Assembly: GCA_949987565.1 (NCBI GenBank)
Contig: OX465104.1
Coordinates: 10,210,034-10,274,033, forward strand
From: Luidia sarsii
Taxonomy: Eukaryota > Echinodermata > Asteroidea > Paxillosida > Luidiidae
Direction: 5' to 3'
DNA: 64,000 bases
In this document: in pieces, positions 1 to 13,100 of the stretch
Layout: each line of letters starts with the position of its first letter
How positions within the stretch are numbered: position 1 is the first letter of the stretch
The notes under the pieces: generated by a model
Seen by the model: the letters and a program-made list of their open reading frames with translations, nothing else
The model's database searches: none
Told to the model about the DNA's origin: nothing
Translations under genes and position numbers: made by a program

Positions 1-111
1 TGACCAAAAAATAACAGCCCAGTTGGAATTCCGTTGTGTATAACTAGGCTTATTCAACTGGAAAGCCAAGATTCACAACTGAATTCCAACTGGGCTGCCA
101 GTTTTTGGTCA
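1..111. mobile_element. Foldback MITE with about 30-bp arms
   Basis: The first 31 bases and positions 81-111 are near-perfect reverse complements, beginning TGACCAAAAA and containing CAGCCCAGTTGGAATTC. The roughly 50-bp centre is short and non-coding. It lies in an HGS intron at the window edge, so target duplications cannot be judged. Confidence 0.75.
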
Positions 112-399
112 ACTAGCTAGTCCTGCAACAAGACTGTAAATTTCATTGGCCTGCCTTGTTTTTGGCGAAGTTGGTCTATATTTTGAAGCGGGTCATAGTG
201 ATTTTAGACTGGAAAATAGCAACACCACCAAGGCTCCGAATTCAGAGATTCCAGAGCAAAGTGGTTGATAAGCAGAGGCTAAATGCAGCTACATGTATTT
301 TTACGGTTTTACCATGGTTGGATTGACATTATAGAGGAGTGGGTCCTGGTGGTGGAAGGGCTTTTATCTTCTCTGGGGATGGATAGAGCTACAGCAGAC

Positions 400-650
400 A
401 CTTTTCCAAAACCCGGCTTAGGCTTAGGCTCAGGCTCCGGCTTTGTCTCCATTTCTTTCCATTCATTTTTTAGTACAAGGCATGAAAATGGGAGGCCATT
501 GGCTTTGTTTCTGTATGTTACACTGCGTTTTGAAAAGGAATCCAAACCGTCAACTTCAACAAACAACTCCAACCTGTGATTTCAGCTTTTGGATAAAACA
601 GAGACGAAGCCGGAGCCGGAGCCGAAGCCTAAGCCTAAGCCGGGTTTGGG
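400..650. mobile_element. Foldback element with AGGCTTAGGCTCAGGC arms
   Basis: Positions 409-447 and 599-645 are inverted copies rich in GGCTTAGGCT/GGAGCC words. The arms resemble those of the longer elements at 34560-34805 and 40865-41100. The open frames on both strands here follow from the arms and are not genes. Confidence 0.6.
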
Positions 651-687
651 GGGAAAGGGCCCCGGCCTCTGCCTCAACTGCCCCTAC

Positions 688-3600
688 CTCTCCTGTCCTC
701 CTTGTCCTGCAGCAGGTTGAGGAGCTGCGGGTGCATCTGGGTCAGGCTGTGGAAGAGGCTCTGCACGGAGGTGTCGCTGGCAATGCTCCGCCCGCGCGAC
801 GAGTCGCTCTTCATGCGGTTGATGAAGACGTCCATGTTGACCGAGAGCCCCCTCAGGAACTCAATGTCATTTGGGACCTCGCCGTTCTGCGAAACCTGTG
901 GGGGGGGGGGGTGGGGGGGGGGTGATGTTTTTGCGAGGAGAAAGGCGCGATCAGAAGCTGTTCAAGAATGCCTAAGAAAGAGTAATCAGATGCATGCACA
1001 GTGCTATGCAATGGACCTTTCCCATGAAATATGCAAATAAGAGCTGGCGCATGCGCTTTACTAAATTGGTGGGCAAACGAGTTCGCGTTGCGTGCAGGTT
1101 TCAAAATACACGTGCAGGAGACGCTGAATAGCCAATGACCGCACGCCAAACTGTTAGTGAGAAGGAACGTGCACACGCCCGTGGAAAACTATGATTGGTT
1201 GGCAGCCCGCTTGCCCACCAATTTAGTTAAGCGCATGCGCTAGGTCTGATTTGCATATTTCATGGGAAAGGTCCATTTAAAGTGCTATCCAAGTTAAAAC
1301 TTGGGAAAATGTGGGAATTTTACAAAAAGAGTATACATCTTAGTATTTTTCCCCAAAGTGAGAAAACAGTGAAAATTTTCGCACTGCTAATTGCTCAAGG
1401 CACTATTTCTGCACAGTTCAATAACATAAACAAAATCTAGTAATTATACATACAACCAAGATGATAATGGAAAGAAACAACACAACATGCACTAATGATT
1501 CAAAACAAGACGAGAAAAGGATGTCACCAGAATTATTTTTGGAAAAGAACTCTTTGACGAATGTCTAAAGGAAGTTTCTTTTCCACAAGGCAGGTCCTGC
1601 ACGAGAGAGGTAGCTATTCCCATATCTTTGGCACAGAAAGTAAAACGGCACATGCAGTGCAGTGGGTAGTCTCCACGATGCCTGCCCAAAATTATTGTAC
1701 GAACTTCTTCTTTCGTGTGAGACGGCAAGGCAGTGTCGCAGAGCCGCTGCAGCCAGCTCACTGTGTCTGGGTTTGGATGATCAAAGTCCAGGGCAAAGGG
1801 CAGGGGGAGAGTGGGAACACTTGTTGATGGTGTGGTGGGCAGTTACCAAATTGACTTGTGTGGCAAGTCAGTCAGTACAGTATAGTACAGTTTAGGTCCT
1901 CATTTTGAAGCTTTAGGCTTCATATGAGTCAGGACTCCTAGGAGCCTGGTGAAACCAGTCTTCGACTGTGTTTCTCTTTTAATCTGCTCAATAGAAAGAT
2001 CACCCAGTAGTCCTGAGATACCTATCCAGGGATCTCGATAGTAGTTTCAGTCTCCTGACAGCAGGCAGAGTACCCACTTCCAGAAATGTTGAGTCACTGG
2101 CTCTTCTCAGAGCCACAATCCATCTCATAGGAGATGGATTGTGGCTCAGAGAAGAGCCAGTGACTCGACATTTCTGGCAGTGGGTACTCTGACAACAGGC
2201 AGAGTACCCACTTCCCGAAATGTTGAGTCACTGGCTCTTCTCAGAGCCACAATCCATCTCATAGGAGATGGATTGTGGAGATGGATTGTGGCTCAGAGAA
2301 GAGCCAGTCACTCAACATTTCTGGCAGTGGGTGCTCTGAGAGCAGGCAGAGTACCCACTTCCCGAAATGTTGAGTTACTGGCTCTTCTCAGAGCCACAAT
2401 CCATCTCATATGAGATGACTTATACAGTATCGCCGCCAACTGTCCACTTTTTGCTTCCTCCATGAAAATCCTACTGTGTGACTTTGCATCACGGTGGTGG
2501 GGGAGCAACGGGTGAAACCTTACCTCCTGCACCTTGCTGGTGGCGTACATCGGCTGGGCCGACACAGACTGGGCGAGGGGCGGGGCAGTGGCCGAGGGCT
2601 CGTGGGCATTGGTCGGGGCCGAGGGCGTGGCCGAGGCCTTGGCATTCTCCTCCTGCTTCTGCTCCCAGTAGGAGCGGTTCAGATACCGCGCCAACTGCAA
2701 TGCACACAGAGCAGCCAGCAATTGAGCCACAATCTCAATACAAGTCAGGAATCATTGACTTTGAGAGTCATCTCATAAAACACAAATCTCCAGAGTATGC
2801 AGCACATCATGCTATATCTATCCTAGGAACTTTCTTGCAGGCAAAATCCTCAAAATTTTACACAATCTCTACACATTTCCGAAGGCTACCATCTAAGGAC
2901 CGGATAGCCCAGGCGGTAAGAGTACCGGTACCAGAGGTCTCCAGTTCAGGTCCCAGTCCAGTCCAACTTACTTGACCACCTTTCACCCAAAATTTTAAAA
3001 TGAGTTATTGATGAAGTGACTTCAGACCATTTAACCACGGTCTCGTCATTTAGGAGGGGAACATCTATCATTAACCCTAATGTCCTAGACCCTTTTTGCT
3101 AGGAACCTACCTGAATCCTTTGAAATCCTCTGATTTTGAGTATGAATTTTGGGCTACCAGCCTCAATCCTCTGAAATCCTCTGAAATTTGCCACCGTACA
3201 CAAAAACTGTGGTGCCCACTGCCTCAATCCTCTGAAATCCTCATAGCCAGGGAATGGGAATGGCCAGCAGCTCGTGGGTGAGTTTGCCCATGAGACTATA
3301 AATGTGTGGTTTGGAACCAAGCATAACTACAGACCTCAATGCAGTTTGAGAATCAATCCTCTGAAATCCTCATTTCAGTCAAACCCATGCAGCCTAAATC
3401 CTCCCAAATCCTTCTCCAGTAGTTTGCCCATTCAGCCTCAATCCTCAGAAATCCTTCCAAACTTCACAACCTATTCAGCCTCAATCCTCTGAAGTCCTTG
3501 GAACCTTCATAACCTTTTCAGCCTCAATCCTCTGAAGTCCTTTGCTTTAGCCCAGAGGATTTCTGAGGATTTAGGAAGGTAAGGGTTAAGCTTGTATGTT

Positions 3601-4120
3601 TGCTATTTCTCCTCTATGGTCACCCCTTTTACTTTCATCCTTTTTCATCTGCCTCTTCGGATTACTGCTCGAGTTTCTCTTTTTCAGAATCAATGGTAAA
3701 GCGCTTACCTCTGGATCGGATTCGGGATCCATCGAAGGTGCTGATGATGTCTGGATAAAGAGATAGAAGAAAACAAGTTTGGGGAAATGTGCCTACTATA
3801 CAGAGATGTTCCTTGAGTGGTTAATGATATAATCATGGCTTACTGCACAAATCTGAACAAAGGGACTTTTTCATTTACAAAAGGTGTACTCAACAAGAGG
3901 TCAAAAGAAGGTAGCACATTGGCAAAGCTTGCTCCTTTCTCTCAATATTCCATCCATATTTTACCTCTCGGGTGACTGAATGGTAATTTCAGCGCATACG
4001 GTCTACAGGTGTGTTTTGAATTCGCATTTGTGTTGTTTTATAAAACAAATGGGTAGAACTTACTGTATGTGCTGGAGGGGATGAAGCTGAACTGCTGCTG
4101 CTTTTATCGCCCTTGTTGAT
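688..4120 (-). CDS. HGS: HGS exons 10-13: linker and start of helical core
   Basis: Exon 10 (4120-4064) is a Ser-rich linker, exon 11 (3750-3709) an acidic linker (MDPESDPE), exon 12 (2694-2524) the conserved LARYLNRSYWEQKQEE plus an Ala/Pro/Thr-rich spacer, and exon 13 (895-688) the conserved FINRMKSDSSRGRSI, SVQSLFHSL and QMHPQLLNLL blocks that precede the coiled coil in Hrs. Exon 13 ends in phase 1 at GAGAG/GTAGGG, so at least one more exon is needed outside the window. The polypyrimidine tract of exon 13 is almost pure C on the coding strand (about 897-925). Confidence 0.9.
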
Positions 4121-7100
4121 CTGAGACGAGGAAGGATGATGGAATAATGGGAGCAATTCACAACTCTGCGCAGCTTTTCTTAGGAGACATAGCTCTATGA
4201 AGGGAGGGAGGATGGGAGGGAGGATGGGAGACAGGGAGGCAGACAGGGAGGCAGGCAGGCAGGAAGGGAGAAGGGAGGGATGGAGGCAGGGAGGCAGGCA
4301 GGCAGGGAGGCAGGCAGGCAGGCAGGCAGGGAGGCAGGGAGGAAGGGGAGGAGGCAGGGAGAGAGGGAGAGAGGGAGAGAGGGAGAGAGGGAGAGAGGGA
4401 GAGAGGGAGGCAGGGAGGGAGGGAGGGAGGGAGGCAGTGAGGCAGGGAAGGAAGCAGGGAGAGAGGGAGGCAGGGAAGGAGGCAGACAGGGAGGAAGGGA
4501 GGCAGGGAGGGAGATAGGGAGGGAGAGAGGGAGACAGGGAGGCAGGGATGGAGGGAGGCAGGCAGGTAGGCAGGCAGGGAGACAGGGAGGGAGGCAGGCA
4601 GGCAAGCAGGGGAGGAGGCAGGAAGGGAGGCAGGAAGGGAGGCAGGAAGGGAGGCAGGGAGTCAACCTACAATGTGCTTGTTCTCTGCAGCATCCAGTGA
4701 CAGCGCCATAGCAAGCTGCAACTCTTCCTCCTCCTGCAGTTCTCGTTCGTTGCGCTGTGGAGGCGTCTGTGACTGCTGGGCTAGCGGGCTGTTCAGGTAC
4801 TCCGGTGGCAGGTCCACCTCTCCAGCACCAGAGCTGGACGACGTCTCCGAACGACTGCAGAGCAGAAAAAAAGGGAAGACAGCTAAATGCAAACATCAGG
4901 GAGGCAAGGAGGCAGGGGAGGAGGCAGGGAGAGAGGGAGGCAGGGATGCAGGGAAGGAGGCAGGTAGGGAGGAAGGGAGGCAGGGAGGGAGGCAGGCAGT
5001 CAGGGAGACAGGGAGGCAGGGAGGCAGGGGAGGAGGCAGAGAGAGAGGGAGAGAGGGAAGCAGGGAGGCAGGGAAGGAGGCAGGGAGAGAGGGAGGCAGG
5101 CAGAACGGGAGGCAGGGAGGCAGGGGAGGAGGCAGGAAGGCAGGGGAGGAGGCAGGGAGAGAGGGAGAGAGGGAGGCAGGGAGGGAGGCAGGCAGGCAGG
5201 GAGGGAGGCAGGTCCGCCTCTCCAGCACCAGAGCTGGACGACGTCTCCGAACGACTGCAGAGCACAAAAAAAGGGAAGACAGCTAAATGCAATCATCAAA
5301 AATTTGGATCAGGAAAATCCGGGAAAAGCCGGGAGACTCTGCACTTACAGGGTTGGCCAGGAGCACTCACCTAGTCAGCTTGCTGTAGCAAGTTTCGCAG
5401 ACGCGCACGGCCTTCTCGATGCCAAACTTGGGGATGGGCAGCTGCTTGGAGGAGCACTTGCTGCAGAAGAGCTGACCGCAGTGGCGACAATGATGCTGCA
5501 AGGAAAGCCACATCAAGATCAATCTCTTCCACAACTGGGGTCAATTTTTTTTTCTGGGGGGGGGGTGAATTAAAAACCAAAAGGGACTGGCCAACAGGTC
5601 CAGTCAATTAAGATTTTTCCTAGACCTTTCATTTTTTTTTTAAATAGACCTAAGCCTTTTGCACTTGTAACTGTGAAATACGCATGCATGTGCATTCATA
5701 ATGGGCTCTGCAAAACAACACACTGATCCAGTAGGCCACGCCCACCATAGCAACGGTTAAGCAACCGCGCACATGCGCACAACGTGTCAAGATCGACCAC
5801 ATGCCGTGCGCATCCACTGCACGCCCACAACCACCGAAAGCACTTCTCTCCGTTGGACTTTGGTTTTGGAAAAGGCCAAAAATGTACATTTCCTCTCTTG
5901 CCAGGGTATCGCGAGTCAGAATTACAATGAAAATACAAACACAGCCTGAACATGGTTAGGGATAAAACTCTGGTTTGCAAAGAATTGTAAAGTAACAAAA
6001 GCAAAAACGAAACAAAAGTAAAAAGAATGAAAAATGTGTAGTAAAGAATACAAAATCTAAAACATTATGTCGGACAAAATGGCAGCAATTTGTCAGACCT
6101 TAAATAGCGCATTGTAATTTGCCAATTTGTCAAGGGGCATGGCCTACTGGATCGGTGTATAAGTAACATGATAGAAGCCACACAAAAGTGTGCCAGGTTT
6201 GACTCACTTGTACACATACAGTCTATACTGTTCCCGATAGTTTAGCGAGTTCAGAAAATTAAAAAAAAAAATTGTGTAACAGTCATGGGCACTGGTACAG
6301 TATGCGGCCTGATGTGAAGTGGTTAAGAATAAACAAGCCAAAGACTAGAGTGTGGCTGAGTACCTTTCTCTGGACGACACCAAATTCAGCCCGACACGTG
6401 TGACATTTGTCTCCATCCACCCAATCGGGAGCCTGCAAAGCAAAAACAAACAAACAGCATTTATTTCTGCCTTTGAGAAAGGTCCTGCTAGGATCGAAAT
6501 CAGGCCCACCAATCAGACCCACCAAATTTTGAAACAGCATTTATACTAGTTAGTGCAAAAGACTGTTGCAAACTGCTCACTGACTAAAATGACCCGCAAT
6601 ACATGAATCTCAAAAGTTAGCGGGCCTGACGTTTCGATCATAGCAGAAGCTTTCTCAAAGGCAAAGTGACAAGGACAGACACAGACAGTCAGGGGAAGGA
6701 AAGACCTGACACACATGACAGAGGAAGGACAAAGGGGAAGGGAGTGGGATGCAGATGTCCACCAAGGGAGGGGAGATTAAAGGGAAAACAAACGAAAGTG
6801 TGGGGAGGATCAAAGGGACGGGAGAGAGGTGGGAGATCAAAGGGGAAAGGGACAGGGAAGATGAAAGAAAAGAGGGATTAATGAAGTGAGGATTAATCAG
6901 CCCCTTCCTGGATGTTAAGGCCACGAGGTTATATAGTGTGGAGACGCTTAATCCACATTTATACTTAATAGGGTAGGGTGTTCATTCTGCATATCAAAAC
7001 TGTGAAGTGGCCCACCTAACCACTTTTCCACTTTTCCTCAACTGTTTCAATGAGAACAATGCTTTTTACCAACTGCAGTAACACTGTGCTGTACATAAGT

Positions 7101-10100
7101 ACACAGTGTAAGGTGCATGTACAGTCAAGACGTCCGTACTCGAATTCGGGAGTCGCGGATTCAAATCCCGCCCGAGCTGCCTGAAATATTTTTATCAGGC
7201 ACCGGGCAAAGCACTGAGCATTCAGTGTTTACCACGTCGAGTAAGGGCAAAACCTCTTTGAATTACAGTCATATTAACGCACAGATAATGATGAATTGAG
7301 TGAGATGAAAATATTGGCAAGGCCTTTTTCCCGTCCAAGAAGGCAAAATGACAACCAACTTGGGGAAAATGCTTGACAATGGTTCAGATGAGTCAATGAC
7401 AACACACGATAATGGAAACTTAAAAACAAAGAAGGAAAAAAAACAAAAAATGCTACCTTTTCGGCCATGAACATTGCATCACTTTCACGCAACACTGGAA
7501 AACTGTTCCCTGTAACAGAAAACCAAGAAGATAATGTTATTGTTTTCAAAATTACCAAAGGCCAATGAATGGTGCAACTGCGAGTGAGCGCTTACACAAC
7601 CGAGAGATGCGATTCAGAGATTCAGGGCAGGGGTGCAGGTGACCTTTTGTTTTTAGGGTTTTAACAGACAAAATTGAGCAGGTTGAGATACCAGTTTGAC
7701 ATGAAATCCTGAAAATGACCTGAACATTTTGTTTGTGCGAGTGTCTGAGAGAGCCACAGGGGATGCTGAATGCAAAAACACTTCCTAAACACAGGGATGA
7801 GATTCTCCCACACTCCCCATGTCTGAAATTGTCCGTCCAGGCAAGCGAGCGCAAAGCACAAAGCCCTTACAGCTAGTATTACGGGGCCCCCTTAAGGGCC
7901 CGATTTTTTTTGGATTATAGACGCTCTCTGTGGTGCAATCTGAGCCCATTTCTGACCACTTGCACTATCTTTTTATAAAGCAGAACATCGTCATTTGAAT
8001 ATCATTGTTGAGTTTTCCGTCGTTTAATCAGTGTCAAAGATATTGGAAATTAAACGGTATTGAAAAATTGCCTGACATTTGGCATATGATGTTTTACTAC
8101 TGTCGGTAGCATACTTTTTTATATTAAGACTATAATGGGAAAAAAATCTGACAAAACCTTCAGCAGCAATACATTTTGGTAACAAAACCTACCAGTATAG
8201 GCACTTCACTTTGAATCCCTTCTCTTGGATTTTCTTTTTTTTTTTGAACATTTTTTTTTTCACATCGGGAAAAGTCAAAACTGAAGTCGGAATGTCATAT
8301 TTACAATGTTGGAATTCCGCCATAAGTCGGAAGATTCTCATCCCTGTAAACCTTCAACAAAAATGGCATCTTTCAGGTTCTGTCCTGTGACAAGACAGAA
8401 CGAAAATCGATGCGTTTTTTTCTTTGACAGCTTTACTTTCCCCCTTCACAGGAGCAGCAGAGGAGAAGAAAGAGACGACACCCACCTTCTCCCTTGAGCT
8501 GGTTGAAGGTGTCCACCACAATCTTGAGGCTGGGCTCATTGCGGAAGGCGTGGGCCCAGGCCTGGATCATCTCCAGAGCCTTGTTCTTCACACCGTCATT
8601 GCTGGCCTGCAAAAAAAGTCGTTTTAACCAAATTTCCCCAGTCAGTTTCCTGTCCTCAGGTTGTTGATTTGGAGAAAAGGTTGTTTTGGCTTCTTTCCGA
8701 GCATTGCCACACTATGGAATTCTCTACCTGCAACCTGTTTTTCCCCCTTTCTTATAACCTGTCCCAATTAAAACGTAACATAAACGTTCATCTTTCTTCC
8801 TCCTGATCTGGTTTGCTCCTGGTTTTTTTCTTATTCCGTTCTTTTAGCCCTCACCTTGAGTGGCCTTTGGGGGCCTTGTGTTGGGCTACTTTCATAAAAA
8901 AAAACTTTAAAAAAAAACTGTCATCCTCTCTGTTGTGATCCGAAAACTGCTGTAATCAAGTTTATGGGTAAGACGTTGTATGCATCTAAATAAAATGATT
9001 CAATGAGGGGTCGCCCTGCTCGATGTAATAAGCATTCAGTGTTATGTAATAAGTATGTATTCAGTATTATGTAATAAGTATTCAGTGTTATGTAATAAGC
9101 ATTCAGTGTTATGTAATAAGTATTCAGTGCTTTGCCCAATGCCTGATGATATACTTTCAGGTAGCTCGGTTGGGAATCGAACCCGCGACTCCTGCTTTCT
9201 TGTACGTTGAGCAGTGCAAACCAACGTTGAATCACATTCTCCTCGACGCATCTTTACACATCATTTCGACCGGTAAAGCTGTTAGCAATATTCTCGTGTC
9301 TCTTAGGGAGGGGAGGGGGGGGGGTTTAGAGAGGCACTGACCCTGGCCAGCTCCTTCATGTCGTCCATAAACTGCTTGCAGGCAATCTCCTCGTGGATGA
9401 CCGAGCCACAGTTCTTGACGCATGACTCCAGGACCTGAAAGAGGCGAGGGCAAGAGAGGTCCCAGAGGGCCACGGTGAATGGGTGGAGGGATTGGGGGAA
9501 TACCGAGGGACTGGGCCAGGGACCACTTTCATAGAGCAGCTTAAGGCAGGGATATCTACTGCGTGAAAACTCGCTCTTGGGCAAATGGGGTCGCCAAAAT
9601 GTTCAATGGGATTGTGGTGGGACATTGCATGATGCTGCTGAAAAATCAACGTTTTACTTCTGACACCATGTAAAGTTCAATAAGGAGGCTTCATACAAGC
9701 ATGTGTGTCTTCAGTGTGTCTCGGCTTTATTACAACTGGTTTACTCCTGGGGATGGGCTCAAGCAAGGAGGGAGTAGGGTGAAGGGTGGGTCTTACATAA
9801 ACAAGATACCAGGATGTTATCTGATCTTGCAAGAATGTGAGAACTGCAAGCCAGACCTCCAGCTTGGCTACTGCCAGCTGGACATAACACAATCGGCAGG
9901 CTCATTACAGATCGCATTTGACTTGTACTGTAGACTACCCTCTCCTTCCTGGCTTGAGTACAAGTACTGAGTAGAACTACTGCAACGCTGACCAGTGTTG
10001 ACCCTGTCCTTGGTGTAAGATGACCTTGACTTCCAATTGAAAAGTCATTTGATGAAGTTCGACAAAGGGTTTGGGTGTGCAATGACCCTGTCTACCAACA

Positions 10101-13100
10101 ATCCAACATATTGCATTCCTGTCACTTGATGTGGGTAGACAAAAGGTTGGGTGTGCGATGACCCTGTCTACCTATTGCATTCAGTCAGCTGATGTGGGTG
10201 GACAAAGGGGTGGGTGTGTGTGATGAACCTGCCTACCATTTGCACTCAGTCAGCTGATGTTTGTAGACACAGGAGTTGGTGTGTGAATCGTTACCAAGTT
10301 GCTCATCGGGAAATTTAGGCCGGCCATGCCGAGGGGAAAAAAGGCAGGGGCTTGCCTTGGCACCCTACATGTACTCACCTGCAGAGCATACAGGGTGACC
10401 CTCGGGTTCTTGTCAAACAGCTTCTTACGGACGGCATTGATGACATACTTCCCACTGCATAGAAAAGTATTGCAGCAGAGAGTTACAGGGATGTAAGCGA
10501 CCGACAAAATCATTTCCTGAAAATCACCAAAGGCCAATAAATTGTGCGACTGTGAGTGAGCGTTTACGCGACCGAGAGATGTGATTGCGAGATTCACAGC
10601 AGGGGTGCAGACACCCTTTAGTTTTTAGGGTTTTAACAGATACAATTTAGCAGTTTGGGATACCAGTTTGACATAAAATAAAACGAATAATGGCGTCTCT
10701 AATCTCTATCTCCTTCTTTCTCTAGCCCTTAACCTCGAGCGGCTTTTCAGCCTTGTTTTGGGCGATTTTGAATTTAAAAAAAGGGAAGGCATTGCATCTG
10801 AACAGAGGGTAGGCCATGAGCAGCACACATGGGATTGGCAGGATGTGGGAGGGGTGAATTATCAGGGAGATGAGAACTGATTATCAAGGGGTATGGAGGT
10901 GCACAACATCAACACCACCTTGACCAAGGTCAGAGACAACCTCCACAACAAAGCCACTAGTGCAGTATTCACGTACTACAATGGCAGTGTTGGGGAATGA
11001 TTCAGACCACGGAGCTATAAGGAGGATAGCTCCATGGTTCAGAGCTTCAGACCAACAGTTGGGGTCAGACCATAGAGCTCTATAAATAAACTAGAGTGCG
11101 CGCTCATTGCATGACACATGCCGACGAGGGGACTGCGACGCCATTACCAAAGAGGGCAAATGCATGGAGCTCTATGGGGGCAAACTAATCCCAATCTTTA
11201 CAAAAGAAAGTAGGACATTAAAATTTGCCAATCCCTTGAGGTATTGATGGCCTTTCCTTTCATTACTAAAAACCATTTCTATAACATTTTAGTTTCCGCA
11301 TTCACAATCTTTCAGCAATACTTTTCCGCATTCATATTACCGGTACGCGCAATTGCTACTGACATCCGGGCACTTCGAGCTGAAGTTGCCCTCTTTGGTA
11401 ATGGCGGATGCGCGTCCCTGTCGGCACATTTTCGTACCGTGCGTTGATAGGGGAGTGCGTACTCTAGTGTATTTATAGAGCTCTATGGGTCATACAAGGC
11501 TGCCTACATTACTTTCGCTACCACTCTTCAACATCGCCCTTGAGAGAAGGTCAGAGAAAGGTCATTGACGGAGTGCCTATGCTACCCAAACAATCAACAA
11601 GACTACTGGACAATCGAAACAAAAATAGGAATATGCCAAAATTTTGTAAACTGCATACTGACTAAAACGCGAATATCAAACATTCAGAGGGCATGACATG
11701 CCTGACTCTATCAGCGTGTTTCTACTGACGAAAGGTTGCCGGGTGTCTCCGTGCGTCTTCGGGTGTTTCTGGGTGGAGTGTCCAGTAGAAACACAACCGG
11801 GCGTCGAGTTTTCCGAACGTCATCCGGCAACCAAACGTTCACCAACAACCACCTATTGAGGTGGATCTTGCAGGTTGTCTTCGAGTCACACTCGCAGTAG
11901 AAACACACGCGGTTGCTGGTTGCCGGGTGTACCGGAAATGCAACAGAAGTAGTGAATTCCTTGCTTTGACCTGCGGCGTGACCCGATTCATTCTGCACGT
12001 CCGGTCTACCCTCGACGAAGGTCGATTGTGGGCGACACCCGCCTTTTCCGTACTAAGTAGAAACAGGCGTTTGTCGGTGATCCGGATCACTGACACCCGG
12101 AATATAGTGGGTAAGAAATTCCGGGTGTTAGCGTGTGCTCAGTAGAAACACGCTGAATGATCCTAACATGTAGAACCTTTCTCAAAAGGCATAAAAAAGA
12201 AATGATTTGATTCATTGCTTGGCAAAGCACTTCACTTGGCTAGCACTCAACTTGGCTAGCACTCCGCAGCTAAAACGTTGCTAACCTTCACACCGCCATC
12301 GTGAGACACTGAACAATTTTTCTTCTTGTCTTTCACCACTGCCATGAACAACCCTCTTTTCTAGCGATATTCTAGCTCCTCACCTCACGTCTTTCTGGCG
12401 AATGCAGTCGCATATCTGCAGCGTGGCATCCCAGTCTGGCTCCAGCAGCAGCTGACTCGTGGATTTTTCTAGAGGACGGGGAAAAAAAAAAGAGAACACA
12501 GAGAGAGCGATGTCAGTGAGCGTGGATGAAGTGATGGATCGGAGCAATTTCAATATTGTGCCAGCAGGACCTTTCTAGCAATGCCATTCTGCCTTTTGAG
12601 AACTTTCGACTTTGAGAAAGGTCCTGCTATGATCGAAACGTCAGGCCCACTAAATTTTTAGATTTGCATTTTGGTAATTTTAGGCAGTAAGCAGTTTGCA
12701 ACCTTTTTGTATATCACCTTAGATTAAGTTGCATGAAGTTGAAGTGAATACAAAAACTGCTCACTGACTAAAATGACCTGCAATACATAAATCTCAAAAA
12801 TTAGAGGGCCTGACATTTCGATCCTAGCAGGACCTTTCTCAAAAGCAAAGTGACAAGGACAAACTTTGCCTTTGCCTTTGTCCTTGTCACTTTACCTTTG
12901 AGAAGGGTCCTGCTAGTGCTAGGATTGAAATGTCAGGCCCTCATTAGGCCCTCGGTGGGGGGGGGGGAGCGGACTAAATTAAATGCCCAAATTAGACCAC
13001 TGAATTCACAAAATTGCAGAATTGCAACTTTTCATAGACTACAGCTGCTAGCTTCGTTACCTCCGGTTATTTGAAGGTCAGAAGGAAGGAGATTATGACA

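Noticed and set aside
4195..5374. Frames of 100-365 codons rich in LPPCLPASLP or GREGGRQ
   Set aside because: Purine array translations on both strands. Only the 4671-4854 segment in HGS frame is real coding sequence.
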